64,000 nucleotides of DNA from Stenopsyche tienmushanensis (Eukaryota > Arthropoda > Insecta > Trichoptera > Stenopsychidae). Of this stretch, positions 14,505 through 27,043 are shown one piece after another. The translations under genes and the position numbers were made by a program. The stretch lies in contig WACJ01000357.1 of NCBI GenBank assembly GCA_008973525.1, forward strand, positions 62,001-126,000. Reading direction: 5' to 3'. The notes beneath the pieces were generated by a model. It saw only the letters and a list, made by a program, of their open reading frames with translations, searched no databases and was not told the DNA's origin. How positions within the stretch are numbered: position 1 is the first letter of the stretch; the number at the start of each line of letters is the position of its first letter.

Positions 14505-14844
14505 GCAGCCCTATTCAGTGGCTCGCACGGTCTCCAGACCTGACACCGCTGGATTTATTTGGTTAGGGACGAGCCCCATTCAGTGGCTCACATGGTCTAC
14601 AGACCTGACCCGACAGGATTTCTTTGTCTAGGGATGTGGAAAAGAATACATTTACACGACGGAGGTGCACACAAAAGAAATATTAATTGAAAGATTAATC
14701 GTCGCCTTTGCAAAGATGATTAATAAAAATGAAAATATTATTTCAACAACCCTGACACTTAGGACATAACGATTATATATGAAACGTAGCAAAATACTCT
14801 CTAAATCCCTAAAAAAATGTATAGGTCCATATGCAAAATATCCT
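14505..14844 (+). mobile_element. Mariner-like relic with duplicated DDE cassette, copy 1
   Basis: Two tandem units 65 bp apart (about 14507 and 14572) each encode the transposase phrase ARSPDLTPLDFF in decayed form. This is the region of the third catalytic acidic residue in mariner-like enzymes. They are followed by a C-terminal coding piece (TTEVHTKEILIERL) near 14660, then the family's 3' end: CAACCCTGACACTTAGGAC near 14742 and a terminus related to GCAAAACACCCTG at 14831-14844, with TA next to it. The 5' end is missing. Related pieces lie at 16881, 20671, 38366, 44680 and probably 52714. Confidence 0.75.
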
Positions 14845-16880
14845 ATATTAACTACAAAGAATAGAGGTTTGATCTAAATTTATATCTCTTATAGAGCGTT
14901 TTTCCTAGGGATAGAAGACAATTTGTATTGTTTGTAAGCTTAGATCAAAACAATCAATGAAAAGCATTTTGTAATTGTGAACTTAAATACACTAAGAAAT
15001 TGTAATTATTTACTGAAGCAACAGGAAATTAGCTGAATGATAAATATTCAGATTGATTGATTCTCTTTGATGAGTATAAAATTGGGTCAGCATGTCATTA
15101 GTCTCTGAAATAATCCACTCATTGTTACAAAGATGAATCTTTTTAAAAATGATCCTTCCAATTGCATCATCAGTGGATGAAATTTCTCAAGCTTTGATAG
15201 AGGTGAACTTTAAACAAAGCCAAATTTTAAAGTAGAAATGTTCTATCACAGTGAAGTTATTTAATGCTTTATGGAAGAAGTCGAATAAGTTTTCATATAA
15301 TTTTTGTAGATAAGTAATAGTTTTTAAATTAGGAAAAATGACAAAGGCGAGCAGGAGAACCGAGGAGACAAATGGGTGAAATGCTTAATTTTTAACAAAG
15401 TTTTTCATACCGGAGAAGAAAAAAGATGATTTATTAGATTCGCAAAGAAATGATCTCACTTTTCATCGGAGGCGGTGTATTATTTTTGTCTCCATATAAA
15501 AACGCCCCGAACGCGACCGTGCGGTATGATGGATTAAATCTTCAATTAACGCTAAGTGTTCTTGTATAATTTATTGGGGTGAGGATGAGGGGGGTGGTTT
15601 TCGCTTCTATCTGCAAAATAAAAACGTATTTGCCTACAAAAGGAAAACACCATCAGCACAATGGAGGTGTCGACGGAAATAGTTTCAAAAGGATATCCTC
15701 AAAAAGCCTGAAAGTAATCTTCTTAATGAATTAAACACTCGATGGATTGGGAGATCTCGGACAAAGATGAAACGGGATGAGGATAAACAAGCGGTTTCTG
15801 CCGTTAATTGGATTGAGTCTTTGAACAATGATCAGATTATCTGAACAAGTAATGACTATAATTAATTTTGTATGATTAAAACTGTGAAACTAATTCTGAA
15901 GAAAAAACGACGAAACGCATCAAATTTAAAACTATATTTGGTAATGGTAATATTTATTTGATACGATAATAAATGTAGGTCAATATACTGATATTACTTT
16001 TGATTGAAGTATGAATTTTGGAGAAATTTATCAAATGTTTGTATAATAGTTCTAAGACTCTTATCTTAAAGGTTCGGTTTCAAATTCAGTTTGTAGAAAG
16101 AATTGTCATCATACCAATAAATTAATATTTCTGATTTATATCAAATATTAAGACGATTTATAAAATCAGACAAGGACATCGATGAGTAGGTGAATTATGA
16201 TGATTATTACGATATCTACTGAAATTATCTTATTCTAGTTTAATTATTATATATGAGAAAAACATCACATAAATATACTTTATTTCGTATAAAATATGAT
16301 AACAGAAATGGTACCCTAAGAAAAATAAGGTGAATTTTTGATATTAATAACCTACAAAGACAAATTTTAAGATTTTAATATTACAGAGATATACTAGCTA
16401 AAATCGTACAGGAAATGTTAATGAAATAATGGCTGATTTCCTGGAAAAGTGTTGCACTTTTGCCAAATAGTATTAAATAAGACTTGGCATTTACAAAAAA
16501 ATAATAACATTATTCATGCAACAAAAATAATTTCATGACGATTGGCCAATGATGAAATGTATGAATTGTAGGACTGAATTTGCACATAGCTGCCAAACTA
16601 GTATGAAAAAAACTAGAAAAATAAAAGCAGTCATCTTCAAACGATGGTTTTTCTCATTACCACATGGTCACACTTTAATCCATGATCGTGGACAGATTAA
16701 GATATTTGAAATAAAGAATATAAAAGCTTGATTTTCAAATATAAATGTTAATACGGTTGTAGAATTGTTTTTATAATGCATCATTGCATACAGTCTATAT
16801 CAATAATTTGTGTTTCGGTGGGAACGTTCAAAGAGTAAAATGATGTTTGAGCTTAATACAAATTCTGAATTTATTCTATA
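14845..16880. other. Intronic non-coding tract
   Basis: No exon, RNA gene or transposon recognised. A somewhat GC-richer part (about 15340-15800) lies in AT-rich surroundings without a protein-like open frame. Confidence 0.45.
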
Positions 16881-17045
16881 CAGGGTGTTTTACACATGGA
16901 CCGACATTTTTTTTTGGGGTTGGAGGGATCTTTTGATATGTTTCACACATAAGCCCCTATGTCCTAAGTGTCAGGGTTGTCGAAATATTATTTTTTTTCA
17001 ACATTTTGAAAAAAAACTCCAAATTGCTACCTTTAAACTATCGTA
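16881..17045 (-). mobile_element. Mariner-like family, terminal fragment
   Basis: A TA dinucleotide at 16879-16880 precedes the terminus CAGGGTGTTTTACACATGGA, followed by the family's GTGTCAGGGTTGTC phrase near 16970 and an A/T-rich tail. It matches the ends at 44680 and (reverse complement) 38550 and 14844. By comparison with the copy at 14505 this is the transposase 3' side, so the element would be read on the minus strand. No transposase-coding cassette remains, and the rest of the element is not visible to the right of about 17045. Confidence 0.75.
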
Positions 17046-19189
17046 ACTTTTTTTTAAATCTGTAGTCATAATAGTAAAAAATAACTATTTTTGTATTTTG
17101 CAATATATTTTTGATCTTATTAAAATATTTTTTTATGCAATTGACCTAAAAAAAATTAGTTCTGAGCTTCCTGGTAAATCAAATATGTATCTGCTATTAA
17201 AACAATCAACAAAAACTTGATAAAGCATCGTAATATTGATGCTCTGAAAATACTTAGTTTTGATGAAAGTATCCTTATAAGTAAGTAATTCGAAGAAAAT
17301 ACCTATAGTCTCGGGATTAAGTAACTTAATCGAATCTACAGGTGTGATTGGCGACCCCATTTTTAAAAAGATATGCACGCCATGAAAAAGCCACTTCAAA
17401 AAAACTGATCATTGTTGAAAACAGTGCAAACACATAGATCTGTGCGCACGGCATTTTTAGGGTTAAAACACGTTAAATTAATAAACGTATTAATTATTTC
17501 GATAAATTATTTATTTATTTTATAAAATTTAAACAAATCATATAAGCTTGACTGCAGTAACTGTCATCTGTTGCGTATTCAAGGGAACGTTTTGCGCTTG
17601 ATGTAAACTGGGTCATGTGCCTTGTAACTTTAGGCCAGTGGAGCATTGCAGATATTTAAACTAAAAGTTCAAATTATTTTTATATATGCAGTGTTTGATT
17701 ATCGATGCATTTACAAGCGACTCAGTTTACTTTACTTTAGAGTCGATATTGAAAGATTTTTAGGTGTTACATTTAGTTTTTTACGGTAATATTTCCGACT
17801 TGGGATTAAGGGCATATATTACATCTCTTTTGACGATCTCAGTTTCATTAAAAGCCGGGAATGGTCCCTTGTCGCATTGCAGATAAGCTGAAATGACATA
17901 CTGATGTATGCTCTTTGTTGCCAGAACATCCCCTAGATAAAATCATGCCTCAAGTGTCTTCCACCGGAAAGAAAATTACCGAGACAATTTGGCATAATAA
18001 GTTACATGTCCAAACATTCAGATATTCACGTTATGCTGAAAGAAACCAAGCGGTCACAAATCACTATTGGCATTGTAATAAAATTAAAGAAAACACCGTA
18101 TTGTTTCCCCGTTCACGTAGCTTAGACAGGGTTTTCCGAGAGGGAAAAATAACAAGATCGTGGGAAACGGAAACCTGCGTCCGGAAATCATGAATCAGCC
18201 CCCCCACCGGTTTTCTCCGCCCACAGCAGGGTGGTATTTGCCCAGGGCCGGTTTTTTTTTATTATAATGAGGCAAAAACGAAATCGAGCTTATTCCGTTT
18301 TACGATAGCAGTTGATGCGTAACAATAATAAACTCCCCTTCCGGGGTTTATTGTCGGGGCAGCCATTATTTCGTTATATACTTCATTTAAGGTCCCGCTC
18401 TATCAGACATATTTTCTGCAAGTATATTAATACTAAAGGTACTTTGAACATACACAAATTTGTGTGGGGCTTATGTAGGCACGTACACGGGAAATTGCAT
18501 TATCAGGCAGAACACGAGATTGCAAAGGGCAATAAAGTTCTCCTGTATATACATGCCTATTAAAAAGCAGCAGATGAAATGGCTGAACTTGAAGCTGAGA
18601 ATAAAGATAACTAATATTCAATTGCTTTTTCCATTGATTCTTCCATATTTTTATTCTCCAATTGAATATTTGAAATGAGTATGAAAATTTATGCAAAATT
18701 AAGTATATATTACAATAAAAAATAGATATTTAAATGATTTTTCTCCATCCCTTTTGTGAAATCATTGCCAATCAATTTCGTATGGTTTTTGTTTGCATAT
18801 ATATATTTTTAAAAACGTGGTCGCTTAGTAGAAATTCTCTAGATATACATTAATAATTTTTAGCAGAATTTTTTGGATAGAAACAATTACATTTCGTTGA
18901 CTCTCAAGTCAAATCAATTAAGTTTCATTGTGTTCCTTTACAGTGTTGCAAAAAAAAAAAAAAATGGCCGATGATACTACATATGTACCATAGCTCGTTT
19001 TTTTTCAATTTTTTTCCTTTTTTTCCTGGATCAATATTATTTTTTTCAAAGATACTTGTTAGCACCTTTATTAGTGATCTATATGCTTTCTTCCGTTCTC
19101 TTAAAGCTTGCACTCTGTTTGTTCTTGTCTTTTTCTTCATTTAATTCTTCACACGATAGAAATCAGTAGTTAAAAGATTATGCTGTGTT
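17046..19189. other. Intronic non-coding tract
   Basis: No gene recognised. A GC-richer patch lies at 18050-18370. It contains a compact hairpin near 18327-18354 in which AATAAAC/CCCC faces GGGG/TTTATT around a TTCC loop with one bulge. A poly-A run sits at about 18951-18964. Neither is good evidence for an RNA gene. Confidence 0.4.
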
Positions 19190-20615
19190 TGTGTAATATA
19201 TAAAAAAGTGTCACTGATTGCTTTATGCTACGTATGCTCACAGTCGAAACAGTGCGGCGCATGCGCGTAGCGTGTGTTCGTACATAAATACGTATGTGTG
19301 CGACAGAGACAGAGAGAGAGTATTAAAGATTATCCTTCTCTTCCGATCAAATATCACTTGGAATTCCACTTTTGGTCTCATTCAGTATTTGTCTTATCCA
19401 TTTGAATAGAATTTATTAGAATGAATTAATATCAATCCTGATAAAATCTGAACCAAACGAATGATAATCCTAAGTTGGACTCAATACAATGACTTCGCAC
19501 TTCAGATGCTATATTTGTATGTCCGCCACTTATCATCCGTACAGATCCACTTATCTGTCAGGATCGTCGTAGCGTGTATAAAGTTTGTACATAAATAAAA
19601 TAACACTGTCGATAACACACAATATTCGTTCATTTCTTCGCGTAAACGAATATAATACACTTCATTTGGGTTATCATTATTCGTCGATAAATTTGGGTTA
19701 TCGATCTATACAATCGTATGATGTCCGCAAGACATTGTCTCCGTCTCTCATTAACAATCTCTGTCCTGCAAGATATTTTACGTCGTCTCTATTTCTCTCC
19801 AAACTCAACATGCAAGACACTCTCCGTATCTGTCTTTGCTCTTTCTGAATCACTGGAATTTGGTCGCAAATACGCGTCTTAACTCCACAAGGTTAATAAA
19901 TTCTACTTCTAATTGCAATATTATATTGATAATATCAGAACGCTAATAAAATATTTGCTCTGATGACATTTAAATAAACAGCGAATAGCTATAAAAAGTC
20001 AGAACTTACTCAGGTCATGATTTCACATGCACTAATGCAAATATTTATCATGAAATGTAGCATAAGTTCAATTTATTTTCAATCGTCAGCTTTTGGTCCA
20101 TCTTGAATGCACGAACGCTCATTATTTCATCTATAGATAATTGGGTTACTATGTATTATATTGTCTACTACTTCATGAAAAATTTACATCTTTATCAAGT
20201 TGTTCGTATATTCTTCAGTATCATCTGTCTGTTAAATTAAGACAAATGTCTTTTGTTGGTCTGGCTAGCTTTCCCATGCCGCTTCGCTGCTACGGTCAAA
20301 AGTTTCCACCAAACAAGTTTAACTGCTTCAGCCGAACTTTTAATCGCCTTTGATGAAATATTCCAAACGGATTATGTATATAACTTTGTAATTAGGGTAA
20401 ACTTACCGACAGATTTATTTGGTATTTAAATCGACGTTTAACAAGCATCCTTAATCTGTATTCAAATCTGGGTTACTCGATGTTATCGTTTGGAAATCCG
20501 CTTACATTAGAAGAATGGTGTAAATGTGATTTGTCCGTTGATGGATATTGACGTGGAAACCATGGCAAGTTTAGTTCGATGATGATCGATTACAAAGTTT
20601 TAATTTTGGCTCTAA
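19190..20615 (-). repeat. Dispersed repeat family R2, copy A (inverted relative to other copies)
   Basis: Segments here are reverse complements of segments at 31690-33345, 46785-47100 and 49220-49580. Shared landmarks include the phrase for ATTTATCGACTAATAATGA, TACGATTGT followed by a G-T-T-A-A-C-C-C-AAATTTAT stretch, paired GACAGAGACGGAGAGAG-like units, and the CAATTTGTCTGACAGATAA-like region. The 19400-19510 part matches 33230-33345 inverted over about 110 bp. No coding capacity, terminal repeats or target duplication were recognised. The class of element is unknown. Within the copy the 19970-20060 part also matches 48770-48850 and 58325-58410, so more than one repeat may be merged here. 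Confidence 0.6.
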
Positions 20616-20670
20616 TAATAAAAAAATACAAAATATGTCAATAAATTTGTCCAATTCAGTCACAATTATA

Positions 20671-20822
20671 TAGGATAGTTTGCACATGGTCCCGAAAATT
20701 TGGGGAGCACGTCCTCAGACGAAGAAATCAAGTGGTGTCAGATCTGGAGACCGTGCGAGCCACGGAATAGGGCACGTCCCCAAGCAAAGAATTTCAGTGG
20801 TGTCAGATGTGAAGACCATTTA
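20671..20822 (-). mobile_element. Mariner-like relic with duplicated DDE cassette, copy 2 (minus)
   Basis: TA precedes a decayed terminus (TAGGATAGTTTGCACATGG). After a short spacer the minus strand carries two copies of the cassette coding the decayed phrase ARSPDLTPLDFF, with GTGTCAGATCTGGAGACCGT at about 20736 and its partner at about 20799. The C-terminal coding region that follows the cassette in the copy at 14505 has been deleted, so cassette and terminus are nearly fused. Confidence 0.7.
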
Positions 20823-21786
20823 ATATTCTTAAATTTATAATATAGTTTAAATATTTATATTTGCGTCCCTCATTGAAATTATTAATCTGGCTCATGCCAT
20901 TGAATTCAAGGATCAAGGTTCGTTGCATCATTAACCCAGAGAATTAATTTGTCGCAAAAAATAATTAAAATTGCTTTCAATCTTGTATCTAGCGAAAGCC
21001 CAAAATAAACAGGATGCCTAATGCTTTTTTCCATAACTCTGTTTATATTTCCAGGCACATATCGATTCTATGGAGCTCAGGGATTTGCTCTTTACATGCA
21101 TTATACAAAGACGAATCAAAATACATATTTTTATACTATATTTCCAATATACACGTTTCAAGTTGAGAGCTGTGCGTCGATATTTTGCATTGATAAAAAA
21201 TGCAAATTAAATTGTACATATAATTTACGAAACCCAAGCATACTTACAAAGATAAATATTGTATTGGTATAACGCAATGATGTTAATATATCATTAAGTG
21301 TGAGATGAAATCAAGATTTTAATTGAAATTAATTATGCATGGATTTTATTCTAAAATTATTTCGGCGAAATATTTAAAATTTCATAGCAAATAGTTCGAT
21401 ATATTTGGAAGCGACGAACAAGTCTACTTCCACATATCGGAAAGAGCGAAATCCCCAAAGCTACTGGAACCATTAGAATTTTAAATGAGCTTTTATCCGC
21501 TTCTTCTTCGTCGGCTTCTTCCTTCGCGGTGCTTTATTTTATTTCGATTGAAATAAAAACACATCCTAAAATATTTAAATAAACATTAACATACGTTCCC
21601 AAACGTATCAGCGCCGTTCCTCGCATTAAATTCAATTTCGCACAATAAAGACCGTCCGTTGTTTCTCTCAAAAGTCGATTCCCTCATCGTATTTGAATAT
21701 TAGATTAGATGATCTCATTGGTTTGATTGCTTCCACGAAGAGGAATATTCATCAAGCAATACTGTTTAAAGATGTAGATAAATATA
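20823..21786. other. Intronic non-coding tract
   Basis: No gene or repeat recognised. A short GAAGAAG-type purine tract at about 21500 (minus sense) gives a Lys/Glu-rich open frame with no splice support, and it is not called as an exon. Confidence 0.45.
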
Positions 21787-22389
21787 CACTCAAACCTCTT
21801 TTTGTGCGATTTTTCTTTTGCGCGATTTCGAAGTTATGCGGTTTTTTTTAAAGCATTTTTTTTTAATTTCATAAATATTACGTATCGAGATCTACGCATC
21901 TCACGCATCTGCTATCGCTGAATTACGATCACGCCCTTTATTTTGGTTTAGATTTTTGAAAAAAATTGATTTAGTTTTTTTTTTGCATTTTTCTAATGTT
22001 TTGACTATTAAAAATACATTATCCAAAGGAATTTTCAAAACTCCAACTATTTACGAAGCTATAGATATTTTAACGAAGCGGCAATTTGGCCGGTCCTACC
22101 ATAACGTTTTTCTCGAAACCACTTCTTTTAACGCGGTTTACATCATATCTCAAGTTTGAAATAATTAATTTACTTTAAACTGGGTACGAATCATTTCTAT
22201 ATAACCCTCTATTATTCTTACCAGATTTATGTCAAAGTTTTTTTTATGCGATTTTGGATATATTTAATATAGCTGTTTCAAAGTTGTGCGGTTTTTAAAA
22301 GCCATGGTTCGTGTTCACTTTTTCTGTATAAGCTTTTTTTGTGCGATTTTCCATGGAACACATCTGCCGCATAAAAAAAGGTTTAAGTT
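21787..22389. mobile_element. pogo/Tigger-like non-autonomous DNA transposon, copy B
   Basis: It begins CACTCAAACCTCTTTTTGTG after TA and ends in the inverted version before TA (22390-22391). It aligns with copy A (3507-4502) in order: GATTTCGAAGTTATGCGG near the start, a middle block around CCAAAGGAATTTTCAAAAC, ATATAACCCTCTATT, and the closing GCGGTTTTTAAA. It lacks roughly 400 bp of copy A between GATTTATGTCAAA and the closing block. It carries a small insertion near the start that repeats the GCGATTT phrase. No transposase coding is visible. Confidence 0.75.
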
Positions 22390-24384
22390 TATTAGATATG
22401 CAGCAATGTAATGTTCCCAATTGATTAGGTTAGATATATATTCATCTTTGACCAGGATGATATAAATGAGGGGTATTCTTTTAATACAGGGGTATTAAAA
22501 TATAACGCAATTGCAACGTATAAATAATATTTTTAACTAATTATTACCGAGAACTTTGTTGCTGAAAATGCTTTTAAAGTATTTGGTTCTTATAGTTTGA
22601 CGAAAATTTTCCATATATGGTGGGAATTTGCCAATAAATATGTGATAATAGAACCATTATACATACATTATTTAGGATATTAATCGTTAGGAAACCCAGA
22701 TTGTGAGAAAAAATTAATTGTATCAATTAATTTGGAAGATCTGAAGTATTACATTTCTAAAAGATTGTCTTGATCCTAATTTATTATTTTTAGAAAGGTG
22801 AACACTAGGATAATTTATGAAAGATCTATAACAAGAATTTTACTATAACATCAAAAAATATCTAGTTATCGAATTATCTTATCCTAAATTTACCACAAAC
22901 GGAAGACAATAAAAAATCAACATATCGTTTTATCTACTGAATAATTTAATATAGAGATCAACAATGTTTGATGAATTGAGATATTAGCATTTAAACTGGC
23001 TGATTTTGTATGATATATTAAACATTTTCTGTTATAAATATAACAGAAAATATTTCTCTTTTTTAGCTCTAGACAATAGTATTCTTTAGAATATCCCCGT
23101 AAATCTAAAATAGCAAGTTTACGCTTTTAAAGTCAGATATTTCAATAAAAGCACCTCGACTCTTACAATGATCGATTACAGTTTGCGATAGTTTGCGTCC
23201 AAGCTTAGTGATCGATGAGAGAAAGTTCCAAACACATTTGGAAAGTAGAAAACTTTATACTAAATTTATTTAATCATGCAAGATATCGATGTCAATGGAC
23301 TTACATGTATTAAAAATATCCGAAAAACGCCAAATATATATCCATTTTATAATAGAATTTTTTGTTTCGTTAGACATCAGTCGATGTTGGAATATGTGTC
23401 AATATCTTTTTCCGTCCAAGGATTCTTTGATGTACTTTGGCACAAACATCGTCAACCAACGAGGGATCAAAGAACAATAAAATATCAATTGCGAAACAGA
23501 TTTATAGTCACTATAGTAGACACACAAAAAATGATAGGTACTCTGCCAAAACACATAATTCATTTTGGATGATATCGGTGAGAAATGCTTAGTCCTATAT
23601 AAAATATGGACGTTTATACGGCATTGGAACTTTTGATAAATCACCCGAAAGGAAACATACCGGCATAAAAAGAATTATATCAAAAACAAAACATCCTTTA
23701 AAAAAACACAAATAAATCACTATGATATTCGACGTTAATGTGGGCGTTCGATAAGTTTTCAACGCGCGTTTAAACTCGTATCTAATATTAAATATACAAC
23801 GTACAGTCCGGAAAATATTGATCTAATATTAGACATGTTAAGGTTAAGCACTCAAAAAGGTTTTTCATCCTATGAAAATAAGCCAAAGTGGTTTATGCAG
23901 ACCGCATTAACTTCGGCTTTCGTATTGAAAGGTAATATTTCCGCCGAATATTCCGAGTAAAACTCGTGAGAAAAGGTTCGCAACTTGGTCCTAAGGCGAA
24001 AAAATATGATTTTAGCAGGAATAAAGGAAAATAAGCAAAAAGACATGCTTATATTTTTGTCTGAACTGCTGGTCAAGAATAAGGAATTTTCGGGCGAAAA
24101 AAGTTTACCTTTTAGCTTTTTAAATATACATGATTCTCTTTTGGGTTGTAGATGTATTTTCGTACTTTTAATTTGTTCCATCAACATAAATATCAGTATA
24201 CATTTGAAAAAGCGTATCCTTTAAGGATGCATTAGCAATACAATTATCATTGATAATATATTTATGAATTAAGTATTTATAAAACGATTTATTTGTTGAT
24301 AATCAAATATGTTGCTGAATGCCAGATGTCTTCTTATTTAGAAAATGCAAGGATAAATTATTTCGAACTTTTTTCTGCTCGAGT
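22390..24384. other. Intronic non-coding tract
   Basis: AT-rich sequence with several short open frames of up to about 100 codons on both strands around 23280-24220. They overlap each other, lack splice support and do not resemble known families, so no gene is called. Confidence 0.4.
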
Positions 24385-24550
24385 GTTCAAAGAAATCTGG
24401 AAAAATCGGGAAGATGTAGAGATAAGGATGATGGGTGCCGCATGAGCTAAGCGAAGAGAACCTGGATTATCCCATTAACAACCCCTAAAAATGGAATCCA
24501 AAACGCCATTTTTAGACAATTTAATAACTGGATATGAGAAATGTTAATTT
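24385..24550 (+). pseudogene. mariner transposase fragment
   Basis: Reads WVPHELSEENLDYP near 24434 and then a decayed piece matching the N-terminal half of the catalytic domain up to the first aspartate region (LDMRN in place of a DEKW-like motif). The nucleotide sequence aligns with the reverse complement of 5325-5450 in the larger mariner relic, including CACGAGCTAAGC versus CATGAGCTAAGC. It contains stops. It is an isolated scrap with no ends visible. Confidence 0.65.
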
Positions 24551-26901
24551 TTAATTTGATTAAGTATGTTGAAATTAAGTATAATTTCAGCACTCAGTCA
24601 TAGATCCATACATAACAAAAAGACTTATCTCATTTTAATGGGAGTGTAGAACTTAAAAAAAATATTTTTGGTAGATATTTCTCTTAGAGTATCTAATAAA
24701 TTGCTCTTAAATGCACAAATAGAGCTGTGAGTCCTCGGAATTATGCTGAAATGTTCCATCCAATTACCAAGACATTACATGTAACAGGTTGAAGTAGAAT
24801 GCTAGGGAGTTGCTTGTGAAATGCAATACATGGAGCACAAAGCCCGTGACGTATTTTATAGTTAAGAGGTATTCTGATCGTGTTTTAACCATTATACTAA
24901 TCTTATTTGCAGAGTTGTAAGTGTCACGAACAGACGAGCAAATAGATAGAATAATAAAAGTTCTTCGAGTTAAGATCGCAGCAATTTAACCGCCAGTAAA
25001 ACCTTTAAAGCAGATTGCCAGAGCATAAGCATCTTACATGAAACTAAAAATAGTGACAATCACTTTAGCATTATGTTAACTCGGCACTCAGACTCGATTT
25101 ATCTTAGTTCTTTGAAAGACATCTTTTTAGGGCATTTGTGACAATCGGTCGCTGTGGTAATAGAGCAGTTTTCACTTCATATCTTGTTTTAGCTTAACAG
25201 TCTTATGTCAAGCAGTAACGTCTCTCGCCAAGCGGAAAGATTTCTTTTTAATCTTTCAGAATGTCGGACTTTTCATTTAATTGTCGAGCCTCGACATTAG
25301 AATTTCCGTAAAGACTAATTTCATGCTTGATGGAACATTTTTTATTTCCTCAGACACAGATTTTATTTAAAGGTCTCTATTACGAACGTATTGTGGAGCA
25401 TTCATTATATTTCGATGAAATTTGTCCTGGGATGTTACATGACTACCCTTACATTATTGATAATCATTAGTTCACAATGATCTGATGATCTTGAAATGAT
25501 TAATAGGACTATTTTTCGAGGAATCAAGAAAGGATTTATTCTAGACATTTTGTAGCTCTTGTCATGTTATTTAAAAAACTCACTTCATTGGAGCTTTTTT
25601 ATTGTATTAGAATTGCTCAAATTTAATTGTATTTGTGGTCAATTCATCCACATATTAATTTCAAGAAATATCTTTAAGCTCTTGGGCAGACTTTTCTTTG
25701 GTGCTTTCAATAATAAAACTCATTTTATGATCAACAAACGTGGTATTTGTTATTTTACCATTCTGATATACTCCTCATATACATCAAAGTGTTTTGAATT
25801 CCAATAGCGTTGATTTATTTTAGTTAAAAATATTGATCATATTGCTTTTTAAAAAGCTTTCGTTAAGAAGTTTGTTTTAAAGAGTTAGTAAAAACACTAT
25901 GGTAAAAACATATTAAGTTTATGTTCCAGTTCCTAATGACACAATTCGTCAAAAGCTCGTATCACATACAGTTTTTTGTACTTGTAGTTCTATGGATGTG
26001 GTCTATTATCAAACTTTATTATTTTATTATAGAATTGAAAAGTTTCATAAAAACTTTCCTAACAATTTTTACAATATTTTTACTATTATATTATTCAGTT
26101 GAAGAACCAGAATAATTAAAGATTGTAGATCTTTGCCCAGCGGCGAATCAAAGTCGACCGTTAGAGCACCGACTGTTAATAAAATTTGCAAACGGTCATG
26201 AACTTAAGCACAAATAGAAATTGCTGGATGCAATGGCTGGAGTGTAAATAGATGGTCGGGAATAATTGGAATCCGGAAAAGATAAATACGGATCAGTTAA
26301 AATAGACAAATGTTAAAATGACCGGGATGTTTATATAAAATAAATCCTCATTGAACTCCATGATGTATTGGACCATTTCGTTTCGGGCGTGGAAAAATAC
26401 TATTCTGAAGAATCGCATTGGAATGATAAGTTTAATTTTCATCATACATATTTATGGTAGAGAAATTATCATTATTGTTACTATACAGTTTGCAAATTTA
26501 CGTTCATAATTGCCTTATATAATATTTAACTGACAAATCCCAATCGGCTATTGTTCGCGAGTTCAAGTATCTAAGCTCACTTAAAATATTTATATATCTT
26601 TGATATGTGAGTTAAAAATAATTATTATGAAATGCAATAATTTTGGTATAAGTACTATAAGTTAATATAGTAAAATTTGTGCAATGGGATGCTCATTTAT
26701 AATATAGGTCAGTGATCACTCCCCAATCGTGTTTTTTTAATAAGGCGGAAAATAGGCAATATTAATGGAATTACTAACCACCCACATCTCACATTGAACG
26801 TATACACGTTCATGATAGCACGTTGGTATGTTCATACACATAACCATGCATATACACGCCGTGTCTGAAAACCGACTAAAAATAGATTTTGGGTTACATA
26901 C
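24551..26901. other. Intronic non-coding tract
   Basis: No exon or transposon recognised between the mariner scrap and the exon at 26902. Open frames near 25559-26115 are A/T-driven and rich in Phe, Leu and Ile without recognisable motifs. Confidence 0.45.
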
Positions 26902-27043
26902 CGGCGGCATGCAGGGTGGCGAGCAGGTCGTGCAGCGTAGCAGGATCAGGACACGCGACCTGCAACGCCACACCTTCAGCTGCGCCACACATTAGTACAG
27001 TGCGCGGCCGCAACGCGCCCAAACTTAGCCGCGCGCCCGGCAC
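26902..27043 (-). CDS. Internal coding exon, unknown protein, possible end of a PH-like fold
   Basis: This is the most GC-rich island of its neighbourhood. On the minus strand a T-rich tract ending TTTTGCTTTTCAG leads into it and GCCG|GTATGT closes it. The 142-nt exon starts in phase 0 and gives 47 codons plus one base. The peptide begins VPGARLSLGALRPRTVLM and continues CGAAEGVALQVACPDPATLH then DLLATLHAA. A beta-strand-like stretch followed by an amphipathic helix at the C-terminus resembles the end of a PH or PTB domain. This is a shape argument only, not a family match. The other two frames are stopped or lack splice-compatible ends. It likely belongs to the same gene as the exon at 7877-8020, with the phases joining correctly. 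Confidence 0.75.

Noticed and set aside
18327..18354. Strong GC hairpin with TTCC loop
   Set aside because: One bulged stem of about 10 bp in eukaryotic non-coding DNA; there is no adjacent gene or small-RNA signature to give it meaning.
21490..21530. Lys/Glu-rich minus-strand frame from a GAAGAAG tract
   Set aside because: Simple purine tract; no acceptor or donor at plausible positions.
23276..24224. Several overlapping 80-105 codon frames on both strands
   Set aside because: Opposite-strand overlaps, A/T-driven composition and no family resemblance.
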